A stretch of DNA of 64,000 nucleotides from Algihabitans sp965233705 (GTDB lineage: Bacteria > Pseudomonadota > Alphaproteobacteria > Kiloniellales > DSM-21159). Under the pieces are notes generated by a model, which was not told where the DNA came from, searched no databases, and saw nothing but the letters and a program-made list of their open reading frames with translations. Location: positions 1,240,001 through 1,304,000 of the forward strand of contig CBDDTF010000003.1 of NCBI GenBank assembly GCA_965233705.1. The letters are read 5' to 3'. Every line of letters begins with the position of its first letter. Position 1 is the stretch's first letter. Of this stretch, positions 24,952 through 34,092 are shown piece after piece. The position numbers and the translations under genes are program-made.

Positions 24952-25092
24952 ATGGCGAACGAAGAGACGTTCCAGCAGGAGCTGCTGGAGGAGCACGAGA
25001 AGACCTACCACAGCTTCATCAAGAACACCGTGCGCGGCGTCGTGGCCGTGGCCATCATCGTGGCCCTGATCGTCGGCTTCGCCATCGTCTAA
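24952..25092 (+). CDS. aa3-type cytochrome c oxidase subunit IV (small membrane peptide)
   Basis: A 46-residue peptide with a short acidic N-terminus (MANEETFQQELLEEHEKTY) and one membrane helix (VVAVAIIVALIVGFAI). The HEKTYHSF segment just before the helix is the hallmark of the bacterial aa3 oxidase subunit IV family, single-helix peptides that sit on the edge of the oxidase. The ATG at 24952 follows GAGAGGAG at good spacing; in-frame ATGs at 24892 and 24922 lack such a site. The oxidase core genes are not in this window. Confidence 0.8.
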   Translation: MANEETFQQELLEEHEKTYHSFIKNTVRGVVAVAIIVALIVGFAIV

Positions 25093-25189
25093 AAAACTCG
25101 CTCTAGAAATTTGACATAGAACGGTTTCGCGCGGCCGGTGGCCGCCAGGTGCATGGCTGCGGCCCGCGCACCCGAGGTTACAGAGACCA

Positions 25190-25232
25190 AAAAAGAACGG
25201 CGGGCGCCCGAGGGGCGGCCCGCCGTTTTCCG
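25190..25232 (-). terminator. Rho-independent terminator for ndk (possibly bidirectional)
   Basis: AACGGCGGGC (25196-25205) pairs with GCCCGCCGTT (25218-25227). Read on the minus strand the stem is followed by TTTTTTGG, so it fits the end of ndk. On the plus strand TTTTCC follows, so it may also stop read-through from the oxidase peptide gene. Confidence 0.7.
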
Positions 25233-25265
25233 TTGCGCGCCGCAGCGCGCAGCCGCACAGCCGCG

Positions 25266-25688
25266 TCAGCCGACGAGCTCGGTCTGCGCGAAGAAGTAGG
25301 CGATCTCCTGCGCGGCCGTGTCGGCGGCGTCGGAGCCGTGCACCGAGTTGGCCTCGATCGACTCGGCGAAGTCGGCGCGGATCGTGCCCGGCTCGGCGTT
25401 GGCTGGGTTGGTCGCGCCCATCACCTCGCGATTCTTGGCGATGGCGTTGTCGCCCTCGAGCACCTGCAGGACCACCGGGCCCGAGGTCATGAAGGCGACC
25501 AGGTCGTTGAAGAAGGGCTTGTCCCTGTGCACGGCGTAGAAGCCCTCGGCCTGGGCCTTGGTTAGCTGCACGCGCTTCTGCGCCACCACGCGCAGGCCGG
25601 CGGACTCCAGCCGGTCGAGGATCTTGCCGGTGATGTTCCGCTTGGTCGCGTCGGGCTTGATGATCGAAAAGGTGCGCTCGATCGCCAT
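25266..25688 (-). CDS. ndk: Nucleoside diphosphate kinase
   Basis: Balances nucleoside triphosphate pools by moving phosphate from ATP to any NDP through a phospho-His. The 140-residue protein is the standard length. ERTFSIIKPDATKRN opens it, and the active-site region is SVHGSDAADTAAQEIAYFF with His in NSVHGSD. The start is the ATG at 25688. It is single, with a clear terminator downstream and about 270 bases to the divergent ABC-F gene. Confidence 0.98.
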   Translation of the reverse strand: MAIERTFSIIKPDATKRNITGKILDRLESAGLRVVAQKRVQLTKAQAEGFYAVHRDKPFFNDLVAFMTSGPVVLQVLEGDNAIAKNREVMGATNPANAEPGTIRADFAESIEANSVHGSDAADTAAQEIAYFFAQTELVG

Positions 25689-25955
25689 GGGTGCTGTCGT
25701 CTCCGTCTGATCGCTGGGTCTCCGCGGCACACGCCCGGCCGGCCGCCGCGAGAGGACACGCGACAGAAAGGCCCGGACCGTCGGCACCGCCGATGAATCG
25801 CGCGGAGCTATAGCGGCCCCGGCGCAGCGGAGCAACCGTCTGGCGGCGCGCGGCCGCCAAGGGCGGCGCCCCTGCCGTCCGAGGGGACGCCGGGACGCAG
25901 CCGCCGCGGCGGGGCATGACCGCCCGCATCCAGGCGTGCTATCCCCGGCCTCAAG

Positions 25956-27851
<1,896 letters not shown>

Positions 27852-27857
<6 letters not shown>

Positions 27858-27907
27858 ACGGTCCCGACTGAACGGTCCCGACTGAACGGTCCCGACTGAA
27901 CGGTCCC
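27852..27907. repeat. Four perfect 14-bp tandem repeats spanning the ABC-F stop codon
   Basis: Four identical units GACTGAACGGTCCC at 27852-27865, 27866-27879, 27880-27893 and 27894-27907. The first holds the real TGA stop of the ABC-F gene; the others repeat it downstream. Confidence 0.95.
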
Positions 27908-28070
27908 GTCCCCGAAGAGCCTCCCGCGCTCGCAACATCTCTGCCGATGACCTCTGGCGATGCTATTCTTCGATTGCCAAGGGGAAAATGCCGGCTTAGA
28001 TTGTTTTGCGGTCTGAACAACCCGCATTGCGGGTGTTTCTGGGGGGTGGCCGCCGACGCGGCGAGACGCG

Positions 28071-28586
28071 ATGCACTTCTCGCCTGACAGGATGAATTTT
28101 TCGCCTGACAGACTGCGCTCGCGGGCCCTGCGCGAGGCCCTGGGCTATTGGCAGGCCAAGGCGGCGAACCGTCTCATGCCGGCGCGGCGCGACCTCGATC
28201 CGACCGAGATGGTGGCCTGGTTGCCGCACACGCTGCTGGTCGACGTGATCTACGCGCCAGCGGCGCAGCGCCCGCTGGACTTCCATTTCCGTCTGGTCGG
28301 CACGGACGTGGTCGAGCGCTACGGGCGGGAGTTCACCGGACACCGCCTGTCCAGCCTGGACCTCGACGGCAAGGTGGTTGAGATCATGAACGAGTACCGG
28401 CGGGCGGTGCAGCAGGGCAGCCCCCAGTACTTCATCGACGAGTTCGTTCAGGACTGCGGCCGGGCCATGCACTACGAGCGCCTGCTGATGCCGCTGTCCG
28501 ACGACGGCCGGCGCATCAACATGCTCTTCGGCGTTCAGAAGTCGCTGTTCGCCGGCGACGCCGCGAGCCTCGCCGCGCGCTCGTGA
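28071..28586 (+). CDS. PAS_5 domain protein
   Basis: A 171-residue soluble protein consisting of one PAS domain of the alphaproteobacterial PAS_5 type: a helix ALGYWQAKAANRLMPARRDLDP, then EMVAWLPHTLLVDV, DFHFRLVGTDVVERYGREFTGH and a C-terminal strand pair (YERLLMPLSDDGRRINMLFG). No output domain is attached, so it may be a sensor or adaptor whose partner is encoded elsewhere; the ligand is unknown. The start is ambiguous between ATG 28071 and ATG 28092, because the first 20 codons contain a local duplication (FSPDR twice). It is single, with a low-GC leader upstream. Confidence 0.85.
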   Translation: MHFSPDRMNFSPDRLRSRALREALGYWQAKAANRLMPARRDLDPTEMVAWLPHTLLVDVIYAPAAQRPLDFHFRLVGTDVVERYGREFTGHRLSSLDLDGKVVEIMNEYRRAVQQGSPQYFIDEFVQDCGRAMHYERLLMPLSDDGRRINMLFGVQKSLFAGDAASLAARS

Positions 28587-28620
28587 AGGCCCGCCGCGCG
28601 GCCGGCCGGCCTTCGCCCGC

Positions 28621-28995
28621 TCAGGCCACCTTGTCGGGCAACGCCGCCGCGTCCGCCGGGCGCTCCGTCTCGGCCGGCGCGGCCTCCTTGCGCTTGCCTG
28701 GCTTGCGCTTGGGCTGCGGAGGCCGGGTCTGGACGACCGGCCTGCCCTCGGGATCGGGGCCGGCGTAGTCGACCACCTGCGCCGACAGCGCGTAGCAGGC
28801 GAGCCGGACGGTCAGCGGCACCTCGACGCTTTTGCCCTTGCGCTCGCCCTTCTCGTAGTACTGCACGACGCGACGCTTCAGCCCCAGGGCCTCGGCCGCG
28901 TCCTTCTGGGTCATGCCGAGGGACTTGCGCCAGCGCTTGAAGGCCTCGGCACTCATCTCCAGGCCGGCACCATCCGTCTTGACCGGTACCTTCAT
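28621..28995 (-). CDS. XRE-family helix-turn-helix regulator
   Basis: A 124-residue DNA-binding protein. The Cro/CI-type helix-turn-helix is at about residues 14-55: MSAEAFKRWRKSLGMTQKDA, then AEALGLKRRVVQYYEKGERK. After a short helical part the C-terminal 40 residues are Lys/Pro/Ala-rich and disordered. The ATG at 28995 is chosen because upstream codons in the frame run into the operator region and are not protein-like. It is divergent from the small gene at 29241; two exact inverted 15-bp sites lie between them, so it very likely represses itself and that gene. Confidence 0.85.
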   Translation of the reverse strand: MKVPVKTDGAGLEMSAEAFKRWRKSLGMTQKDAAEALGLKRRVVQYYEKGERKGKSVEVPLTVRLACYALSAQVVDYAGPDPEGRPVVQTRPPQPKRKPGKRKEAAPAETERPADAAALPDKVA

Positions 28996-29099
28996 CGCAT
29001 CCGCGTCTGCCTGCCGTAACCGTCCGCCCCGCGCCGCGGGAATCGGCGCGAGCATAGGCGCCGGTATGGCGTCGCACAAGCGCCACCGGGCCGCCCGAG

Positions 29100-29147
29100 G
29101 CGCACAAGGTGCGCATTTTATCCTTGGAAAAAGCGCACCTTGTGCGC
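29100..29147. promoter_or_regulatory. Paired operator: two exact inverted 15-bp palindromic sites
   Basis: Site 1, GCGCACAAGGTGCGC (29100-29114); site 2, GCGCACCTTGTGCGC (29133-29147), its exact reverse complement. Each is itself a 6-3-6 palindrome (GCGCAC/GTGCGC). Centres are 33 bp apart, about three helical turns, so two dimers would bind on one face. A weaker relative (GTCGCACAAGCGCCAC) lies near 29071. Both sites lie between the divergent regulator and the 29241 gene. Confidence 0.85.
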
Positions 29148-29152
29148 ATATT
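29124..29152 (+). promoter_or_regulatory. Promoter toward 29241, overlapped by operator site 2
   Basis: TTGGAA (29124-29129) and CATATT (29147-29152) with a 17-base spacer. Operator site 2 (29133-29147) fills the spacer, so bound regulator would block RNA polymerase. On the other strand TAAAAT (complement of 29115-29120) beside site 1 could be the -10 box of the regulator gene. Confidence 0.5.
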
Positions 29153-29240
29153 GAAGATCGAAGCCGCCCCGTACGCGGCCCGAGCCACGAGTCGGCGCCC
29201 CGCCGGCCAAGCCACAGGTTGCCCAAGGAGGGCGAGACCC

Positions 29241-29483
29241 ATGACCTACTCGGTCTACGTCTTCGGCCATGCGGCCTATAGCGAGAAGGACCATTTCGAG
29301 CGCCTTGGCGTCACCCCGCTGCACAAGCCGGAGGAGGTGCGCGTCTACGGGCCGAAGCCGAAGTTCGTCTACGCGGTGGACGACGGCGACTTTCACAAGC
29401 TGACGGTCGAGGACGCCGAGGTCTACCGCCTGGTCCACCAGCATCCCGGCGCCAAGGTCCGCATGATCCCGCTGGTCGCCTGA
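29241..29483 (+). CDS. Small protein of unknown function controlled by the XRE regulator
   Basis: An 80-residue soluble protein (MTYSVYVFGHAAYSEKDHFE...). It has a strong ribosome-binding site (AAGGAGGG) before the ATG at 29241. The pattern is alternating strands and helices with a basic patch (YGPKPKF) and an acidic helix (TVEDAEVYRLVHQHPG). I recognise no family. Divergent placement from the XRE regulator across shared operators suggests it is the regulator's target, perhaps a stress or mobile-element-type accessory protein. It is not obviously a toxin or antitoxin, as there is no matching partner gene. Confidence 0.7.
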   Translation: MTYSVYVFGHAAYSEKDHFERLGVTPLHKPEEVRVYGPKPKFVYAVDDGDFHKLTVEDAEVYRLVHQHPGAKVRMIPLVA

Positions 29484-29529
29484 GCGGCAAGCGCCGGCCG
29501 CACGGCGACCGGCAGCCTTGCGGCGCGCC

Positions 29530-30009
29530 TCAGCGCCGGCCCTGGTCCGTCCCGCCCTGGGCCGCCTTATCGATCCAGCGGCCGCTGTCGTCCTGCTGCC
29601 AGTAGCTGACCTGATGACCGGCGTCGCGAAAGCGCCGCCACTGTGCCCGCGCCGCCTGCTTGGCGGGGGCGTCGGCCTCGTCGAACAGCAGCATGCAGCG
29701 CTCGAAGCCGGCGATATCCGGCCAGTCCGCGCCGTGCACCAGGAAGAGAAAGTCGGCACCGTTGGGGTTCTCCTCACGCGCCGTCAGCCAGATCGGCTGG
29801 CGCGCCGCATGGCCGTCGGCCTCGGTGCCGTGGGGCAGAAAGCCGCGATCGTCGTAGGTCCAGAGGTGCTCGGCCAACGCCTCGACCTGCTCCGGCTGGC
29901 CGCAGCGCACCAGCGCGCGCTTGCCCCGCTCGACGGTCAGTTCGAGCAGGCGGGGCAGCGCCTCGCGCAGCGGGCGCCGGGTCAGGTGATAGAAGCGGAC
30001 TTCGGTCAT
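29530..30009 (-). CDS. holC: DNA polymerase III chi subunit
   Basis: Links the clamp loader to single-stranded DNA-binding protein at the replication fork. The 159-residue protein opens TEVRFYHLTRRPLREALPRL, typical of HolC, and has RGKRALVRCGQPEQVEALAEHLWTYDDRGFLPHG, the conserved core, then LFDEADAPAKQAARAQWRRF near the end. The ATG at 30009 gives the family N-terminus. It is convergent with the 29241 gene. Confidence 0.93.
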   Translation of the reverse strand: MTEVRFYHLTRRPLREALPRLLELTVERGKRALVRCGQPEQVEALAEHLWTYDDRGFLPHGTEADGHAARQPIWLTAREENPNGADFLFLVHGADWPDIAGFERCMLLFDEADAPAKQAARAQWRRFRDAGHQVSYWQQDDSGRWIDKAAQGGTDQGRR

Positions 30010-30109
30010 GCCGTGGCGGTTGTAGCGCAAGCCGCGGCGCGAGGCCACGGCGGGGCGGAGCCCGGCGGACGAGAGATCGCGCCGCGAGCGACCGCCGGCG
30101 GGCGGCCGG

Positions 30110-30646
30110 TCAGGTCACCGCCAGGGGCAGCCCCTCCTCCCCGGCCACGCCTTCGCAAAACTCGGCGCCCTCCTCCGCTCCCCAGTCCTCCTCGGCCCCC
30201 GCGCCGGCGCCGCCGGAGACCGGCGCGGTCTCTCCCGCCTCGGCCGGCGCCGTCGGCCCGCTCCCGCCGAGATCGAGCGAAGCCAGGGTCGCGGCCTTGC
30301 CGCGCAGAACCAGACGCTCGGCCGCCGCGGCGACGACTCGGGCGTCCCTGAGCGATGCCTCGACCAGCGGCATCAGGGCCCCGGTCTCCGGGTCGAGCGG
30401 GCCGAGCGTGAGGTCGACGGTGGCCAGCGGCGTCGCGGCCTCCAGCAGGGACTGCAGCCCTTGCAGCTCGGCGCCGGCGGCCAGGGCGACCCGCAGCTCG
30501 ACATCGCTTCCGGTCTCGCCCACCGCCTCGCCCTCGGCCGGACAGCCCAGCTCGAAGGACAGCGCCTCGAAGGCCCCGGCATGGCCGGCGACCCGGCTGC
30601 CGCCGCGCGCGGCGCCGCCCAGATCCAGCAGCAGCTTGCAGTGCAT
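30110..30646 (-). CDS. Possible Hcp-like (type VI secretion tube fold) protein, solitary
   Basis: A 178-residue acidic, Ala/Gly-rich protein (MHCKLLLDLGG...). From about residue 20 to 115 the strand pattern resembles the Hcp1 family: AGAFEALSFELGC (like Hcp's VLSFSWG strand), DVELRVALAAGAELQGLQSLLEA (like 'tkelDkaSPkLlqa'), LATVDLTLGPLDPETG and LMPLVEASLRDARVV (like 'yltitLedvlVssy'). The last 55 residues are a disordered Ala/Gly/Glu tail. No other type VI gene is in the window, so if the fold is right it is an orphan. The alternative is an unrelated beta-barrel protein. Start ATG at 30646, downstream of the TauE gene on the same strand. Confidence 0.4.
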   Translation of the reverse strand: MHCKLLLDLGGAARGGSRVAGHAGAFEALSFELGCPAEGEAVGETGSDVELRVALAAGAELQGLQSLLEAATPLATVDLTLGPLDPETGALMPLVEASLRDARVVAAAAERLVLRGKAATLASLDLGGSGPTAPAEAGETAPVSGGAGAGAEEDWGAEEGAEFCEGVAGEEGLPLAVT

Positions 30647-30738
30647 GGCGCCTCTTCGCTCCTCGCCTGTGTCGAGTGAAGGACGCGGCGCGGCGCCGAC
30701 CTGTGAACCTCTGCGCCGCGACCCACCGGCCCCAGCCG

Positions 30739-31494
30739 TCAGCCGAACAGGCTGGCCAGCGCGATGACGGCGATGATGCCCAGCGCCAGACGGCGAAACC
30801 AGGCCTCCCCGGCGAAGCGGAAGCCGTGGGCGCCGAGCCAGAGCGAGAGCATGTAGATCGGCAGCAGCACGGCGGCGATCAGCAGCACCTCGCGGGTGAT
30901 CAGCCCGCCGACCAGAAAGCTGATCCAGCCGACCACCGCCAGCAGGGCGAAGAAGACGATGGTGTTGGCGCGCACCGTCGCGGCGGCCGACTGGCCGCCC
31001 AGCCAGAAGAGGATCACCGGCGGCCCGGCGATGCCGATCGAGCCGCCCATCAGCCCAGCCGCGCCGCCGATGCCGACCGACAGCAGCGGCCGGGGCTGCG
31101 CCTGGTAGCGCCAGCCGCTGGCCAGCAGGGCGACGAGGCCGAGAATCGCCAGCGAGATGACCCAGCGCAGCAGCTCCTGGTCGACCACGATCAGCAGATA
31201 GACGCCCAGCGGCATGAGCAGCGAGGCGCCCAGCGCGAGCGGCGCCACCTCGCGCCAGGTGCAGCGGCGCAGGGCGCGCGGCAGCAGCCCCAGCGATCCC
31301 GTGGTGTCGACCAGCGACATGATGGGGATCGCCGCGGCCGGCCCGAACACCAGGCTGAGCGGCGGCACCAGCACCATGGCGGTCCCGAAGCCGCTGAAGC
31401 CGCGCACCAGCCCGGCGATCACCGTCGCCGCGCCCAGAATGGTCAGGTCCAGCAGGCTCAGCCGCGCGAACGGCGCCGTGAAGAAATCCCACAC
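30739..31494 (-). CDS. TauE/SafE family sulfite/sulfonate-type transporter
   Basis: A 251-residue inner-membrane protein of the TauE/SafE family, putative exporters of sulfite or organosulfonate products; the substrate here is not known. About eight membrane segments are visible, with the two family repeats ILGAATVIAGLVRGFSGFG (N-terminal half) and VGIGGAAGLMGGSIGIAGPP (C-terminal half). The start is taken as GTG 31494, preceded by GGGAGGAGGG; the longer frame upstream has no transporter features. No sulfur-metabolism gene is adjacent. Confidence 0.88.
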   Translation of the reverse strand: MWDFFTAPFARLSLLDLTILGAATVIAGLVRGFSGFGTAMVLVPPLSLVFGPAAAIPIMSLVDTTGSLGLLPRALRRCTWREVAPLALGASLLMPLGVYLLIVVDQELLRWVISLAILGLVALLASGWRYQAQPRPLLSVGIGGAAGLMGGSIGIAGPPVILFWLGGQSAAATVRANTIVFFALLAVVGWISFLVGGLITREVLLIAAVLLPIYMLSLWLGAHGFRFAGEAWFRRLALGIIAVIALASLFG

Positions 31495-31722
31495 CTTGCG
31501 ACAGCCCTCCTCCCGATCTCGCCCGGCGCTTCTACACGCCCGCCGGGGAGCGGAGGGCTGCGCGCTGCGAAGAGCCGCCCTGCAAAGGACCGGGGGGCGC
31601 AGAGCCGCGCCGCGAAACGCCGCAGGCGAAGCGGCGGCCGCCGCACGCATGGCCGCCCTTCACGGATTCGCCTTCAAGCGCGCGAGCCGGGCGGCAAGAA
31701 TGCCCGCCAGGGACGAGCCGGC

Positions 31723-31935
31723 TCAGTCCCCCACGCGGAAACCGATTTTCAAGGAGACCTGGAAGTGGGCCACCTTGCCGTCCTCGATATGGCCGCGAAT
31801 GTCGTTCACCGTGAACCAGCGCTGGTGCTTGACCGTCTTCCCGGCCTTGGCGATGCCGGTGCGGATGGCGTCGTCCAGGCTTTCGCTGGAGGAGCCGACC
31901 ACCTCGATCACCTTGTAGACGCTGTCGTCCTGCAT
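31723..31935 (-). CDS. Dodecin (flavin-binding small protein)
   Basis: A 70-residue protein that assembles into a hollow dodecamer binding flavins, thought to buffer or store them. The sequence DSVYKVIEVVGSSSESLDDA, then RWFTVNDIRGHIEDG and the final strand HFQVSLKIGFRVGD, is diagnostic; the Trp and Gln that stack on the isoalloxazine ring are in QRWFTV and HFQVSL. The ATG at 31935 gives the normal length. It is divergent from a large flavoprotein gene (32049), a sensible neighbour. Confidence 0.95.
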   Translation of the reverse strand: MQDDSVYKVIEVVGSSSESLDDAIRTGIAKAGKTVKHQRWFTVNDIRGHIEDGKVAHFQVSLKIGFRVGD

Positions 31936-32048
31936 GGGACCTCCCTCGGTTGGAGATTGCATCCGGCCAACGGTCTGTCGCCGCGGTCCGTTCCGGTGTC
32001 GCTCTCGGCAAGGACGGCGCCCCGGCCGGTCGGGTCGACTCCCGTCTC

Positions 32049-34088
32049 ATGACCTCCGATCCCCTGCTCCAGCCCTTCCGCCTGCGCCACCTCACGCTGC
32101 GCAACCGGCTCGTCTCCACCAGCCACGAGCCCAACTACGCCGAGGACGGCCTGCCGACTGAGCGCTACCGACTCTACCACGCGGAGAAGGCGCGCGGCGG
32201 GATCGCGCTGACCATGATCGGCGGCTCGGCCATCGTCGCGCCGGACTCGCCCCCGGCCTTCGGCAACCTGAGGCTCTACGACCCGCGGATCGTGCCGCTG
32301 TTCCGCGCCCTGGCCGACGCCTGCCATGCCCACGACACGGCGGTGATGTGCCAGATCACCCATCTGGGCCGGCGCAGCTCCAACTACGCCGGCGACTGGC
32401 TGCCGCTGCTCTCCGCCTCGCCGCTGCGCGAGGCGGCGCACCGGGCCTTCCCGAAGGCGATGGAGGACTGGGACATCGCCCGGGTCGTCGCCGACTACGC
32501 CCGCGGCGCGCTGGCCTGCCGCGAGGGCGGCCTCGACGGTATCGAGATCGAGGCCTACGGCCACCTGCTGGACTCCTTCTGGTCGCCGCTGACCAACCGC
32601 CGCGACGACGCCTGGGGCGGCAGCCTGGACAACCGCCTGCGCTTCGCCTTCGCGGTGCTGGAGGCGATCCGCGCGGCGGTCGGGCCGGACTTCATCGTCG
32701 GCCTCCGCCTGGTGGTGGACGAGGATGCCGAGGGCGGCCTGGAGCCCGGCGAGGGCTTCGAGATCGCCCGCCGCCTGGCGGCCAGCGGCCTGGTCGACTT
32801 CCTCAACGTCATCAAGGGACACATCGACACCGACGAGGGCCTGAGCCACGTCATTCCCGGCATGGGCACCCCGGCGGCGCCGCACCTGGCGACCGTGGCC
32901 GCCCTGAAGCGGGAGGTCGGGCTGCCGATTCTGCATGCCGCACGCATCAACGACGTGGCGACCGCCCGCCACGCGGTGGACAGCGGCGCGCTGGACCTGG
33001 TCGGCATGACCCGCGCCCACCTGGCCGACCCGCATATCGCGGCCAAGCTGGCGCGCGGCGAGGCCGAGCGGATCCGCCCCTGCGTCGGCGTCGGCTACTG
33101 CATCGACCGCATCTACGAGGGGGGCGACGCCCTCTGCCTGCACAACGCCGCCACGGGACGCGAGGCGGAGTTGCCCCACCAGGTCCCGCGCAGCGCGACG
33201 CCGGGCAAGCGCGCGGTCGTCGTCGGCGGCGGCCCGGCGGGGCTGGAGGCGGCCCGCGTGCTGGCCCTGCGCGGCCATGCCGTGACGCTGTTCGAGGCGG
33301 CGGAGAAGCTGGGCGGGCAACTGCGCATCGCCGCCCAGCTCCCGCGCCGCCGCGATCTGGTCGGCATCATCGACTGGCTGGCCGCCGAAGCCGCGCGGGC
33401 CGGCGCCGCCTTGCACCCCGGCCGCTACGTCGAGGCGGCGGAGGTGCTGGCGGAGGCGCCGGAGATCGTCGTGGTGGCGACCGGCGGGCTGCCCAACACC
33501 GGCTTCCTGACCGCGGGCGAGGCGCAGGCGACCAGCACCTGGGACCTGCTGAGCGGCCAGGTCCCGCCCGGCCAGGAGGTGCTGGTGTTCGACGACGGCG
33601 GCAGCCACGCCGGCGTGTCGGCCGCGGAGTTCGCCGCCCGCGCCGGCGCGCGGGTGCGCTACGTCACGCCGGAGCGGATCGTCGCCCCCGAGGTGGGCGG
33701 CACCAATTATCCGGCCTACTTCAAGGCCTTCGGCGAATGCGGCGTCGAGATTTTGTTGAACCGCCGGCTGCGGGCCCTGCGGCCGGCGGGCAACCGGCTG
33801 GCGGCGGAGTTGTGGGACGAGTACGCGCGGCAGAGCAGCGAGGTGACGGTGGATCAGGTGGTGGTGGAACACGGCGTCTTGCCCTTGGACGAGCTCTACT
33901 TTGCGCTCAAGCCGGACTCGCGCAACCTGGGCGAGGTCGACCCGGCCGCCCTGCTGGCCGGTCGGCCGGCCCTGCCCGAGCGCAACCCACGGGGCCGCTT
34001 CGCGCTGCTGCGCGTCGGCGACGCCGTGGCCAGCCGCAACGTTCACGCCGCCCTGCTCGACTCCCTCCGCCTCTGCAAGGACCTTTGA
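32049..34088 (+). CDS. Two-domain flavin oxidoreductase, N-methylproline demethylase-like
   Basis: A 679-residue enzyme with an N-terminal FMN TIM barrel of the old yellow enzyme type (residues 1-350: PFRLRHLTLRNRLVSTSHEP, QITHLGRR, HLLDSFWSPLTNRRDDAWGG) and a C-terminal FAD/NAD(P) domain (GKRAVVVGGGPAGLEAARVL). The architecture is that of trimethylamine and histamine dehydrogenases and 2,4-dienoyl-CoA reductase; the STSHEPNYAEDG opening resembles proteins annotated as N-methylproline demethylase (stachydrine catabolism). The iron-sulfur segment PCVGVGYCIDRIY...ALCLHN has three Cys; the second Cys of the CxxCxxC pattern is Val. The start ATG at 32049 follows no strong Shine-Dalgarno site. It is followed after four bases by an EamA transporter. 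Confidence 0.85.
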   Translation: MTSDPLLQPFRLRHLTLRNRLVSTSHEPNYAEDGLPTERYRLYHAEKARGGIALTMIGGSAIVAPDSPPAFGNLRLYDPRIVPLFRALADACHAHDTAVMCQITHLGRRSSNYAGDWLPLLSASPLREAAHRAFPKAMEDWDIARVVADYARGALACREGGLDGIEIEAYGHLLDSFWSPLTNRRDDAWGGSLDNRLRFAFAVLEAIRAAVGPDFIVGLRLVVDEDAEGGLEPGEGFEIARRLAASGLVDFLNVIKGHIDTDEGLSHVIPGMGTPAAPHLATVAALKREVGLPILHAARINDVATARHAVDSGALDLVGMTRAHLADPHIAAKLARGEAERIRPCVGVGYCIDRIYEGGDALCLHNAATGREAELPHQVPRSATPGKRAVVVGGGPAGLEAARVLALRGHAVTLFEAAEKLGGQLRIAAQLPRRRDLVGIIDWLAAEAARAGAALHPGRYVEAAEVLAEAPEIVVVATGGLPNTGFLTAGEAQATSTWDLLSGQVPPGQEVLVFDDGGSHAGVSAAEFAARAGARVRYVTPERIVAPEVGGTNYPAYFKAFGECGVEILLNRRLRALRPAGNRLAAELWDEYARQSSEVTVDQVVVEHGVLPLDELYFALKPDSRNLGEVDPAALLAGRPALPERNPRGRFALLRVGDAVASRNVHAALLDSLRLCKDL

Positions 34089-34092
34089 CCGC

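Noticed and set aside
29241..29483. Toxin-antitoxin pair formed by the XRE gene and the small divergent gene
   Set aside because: Toxin-antitoxin genes are normally in one operon, not divergent, and the small protein has no toxin motif I recognise.
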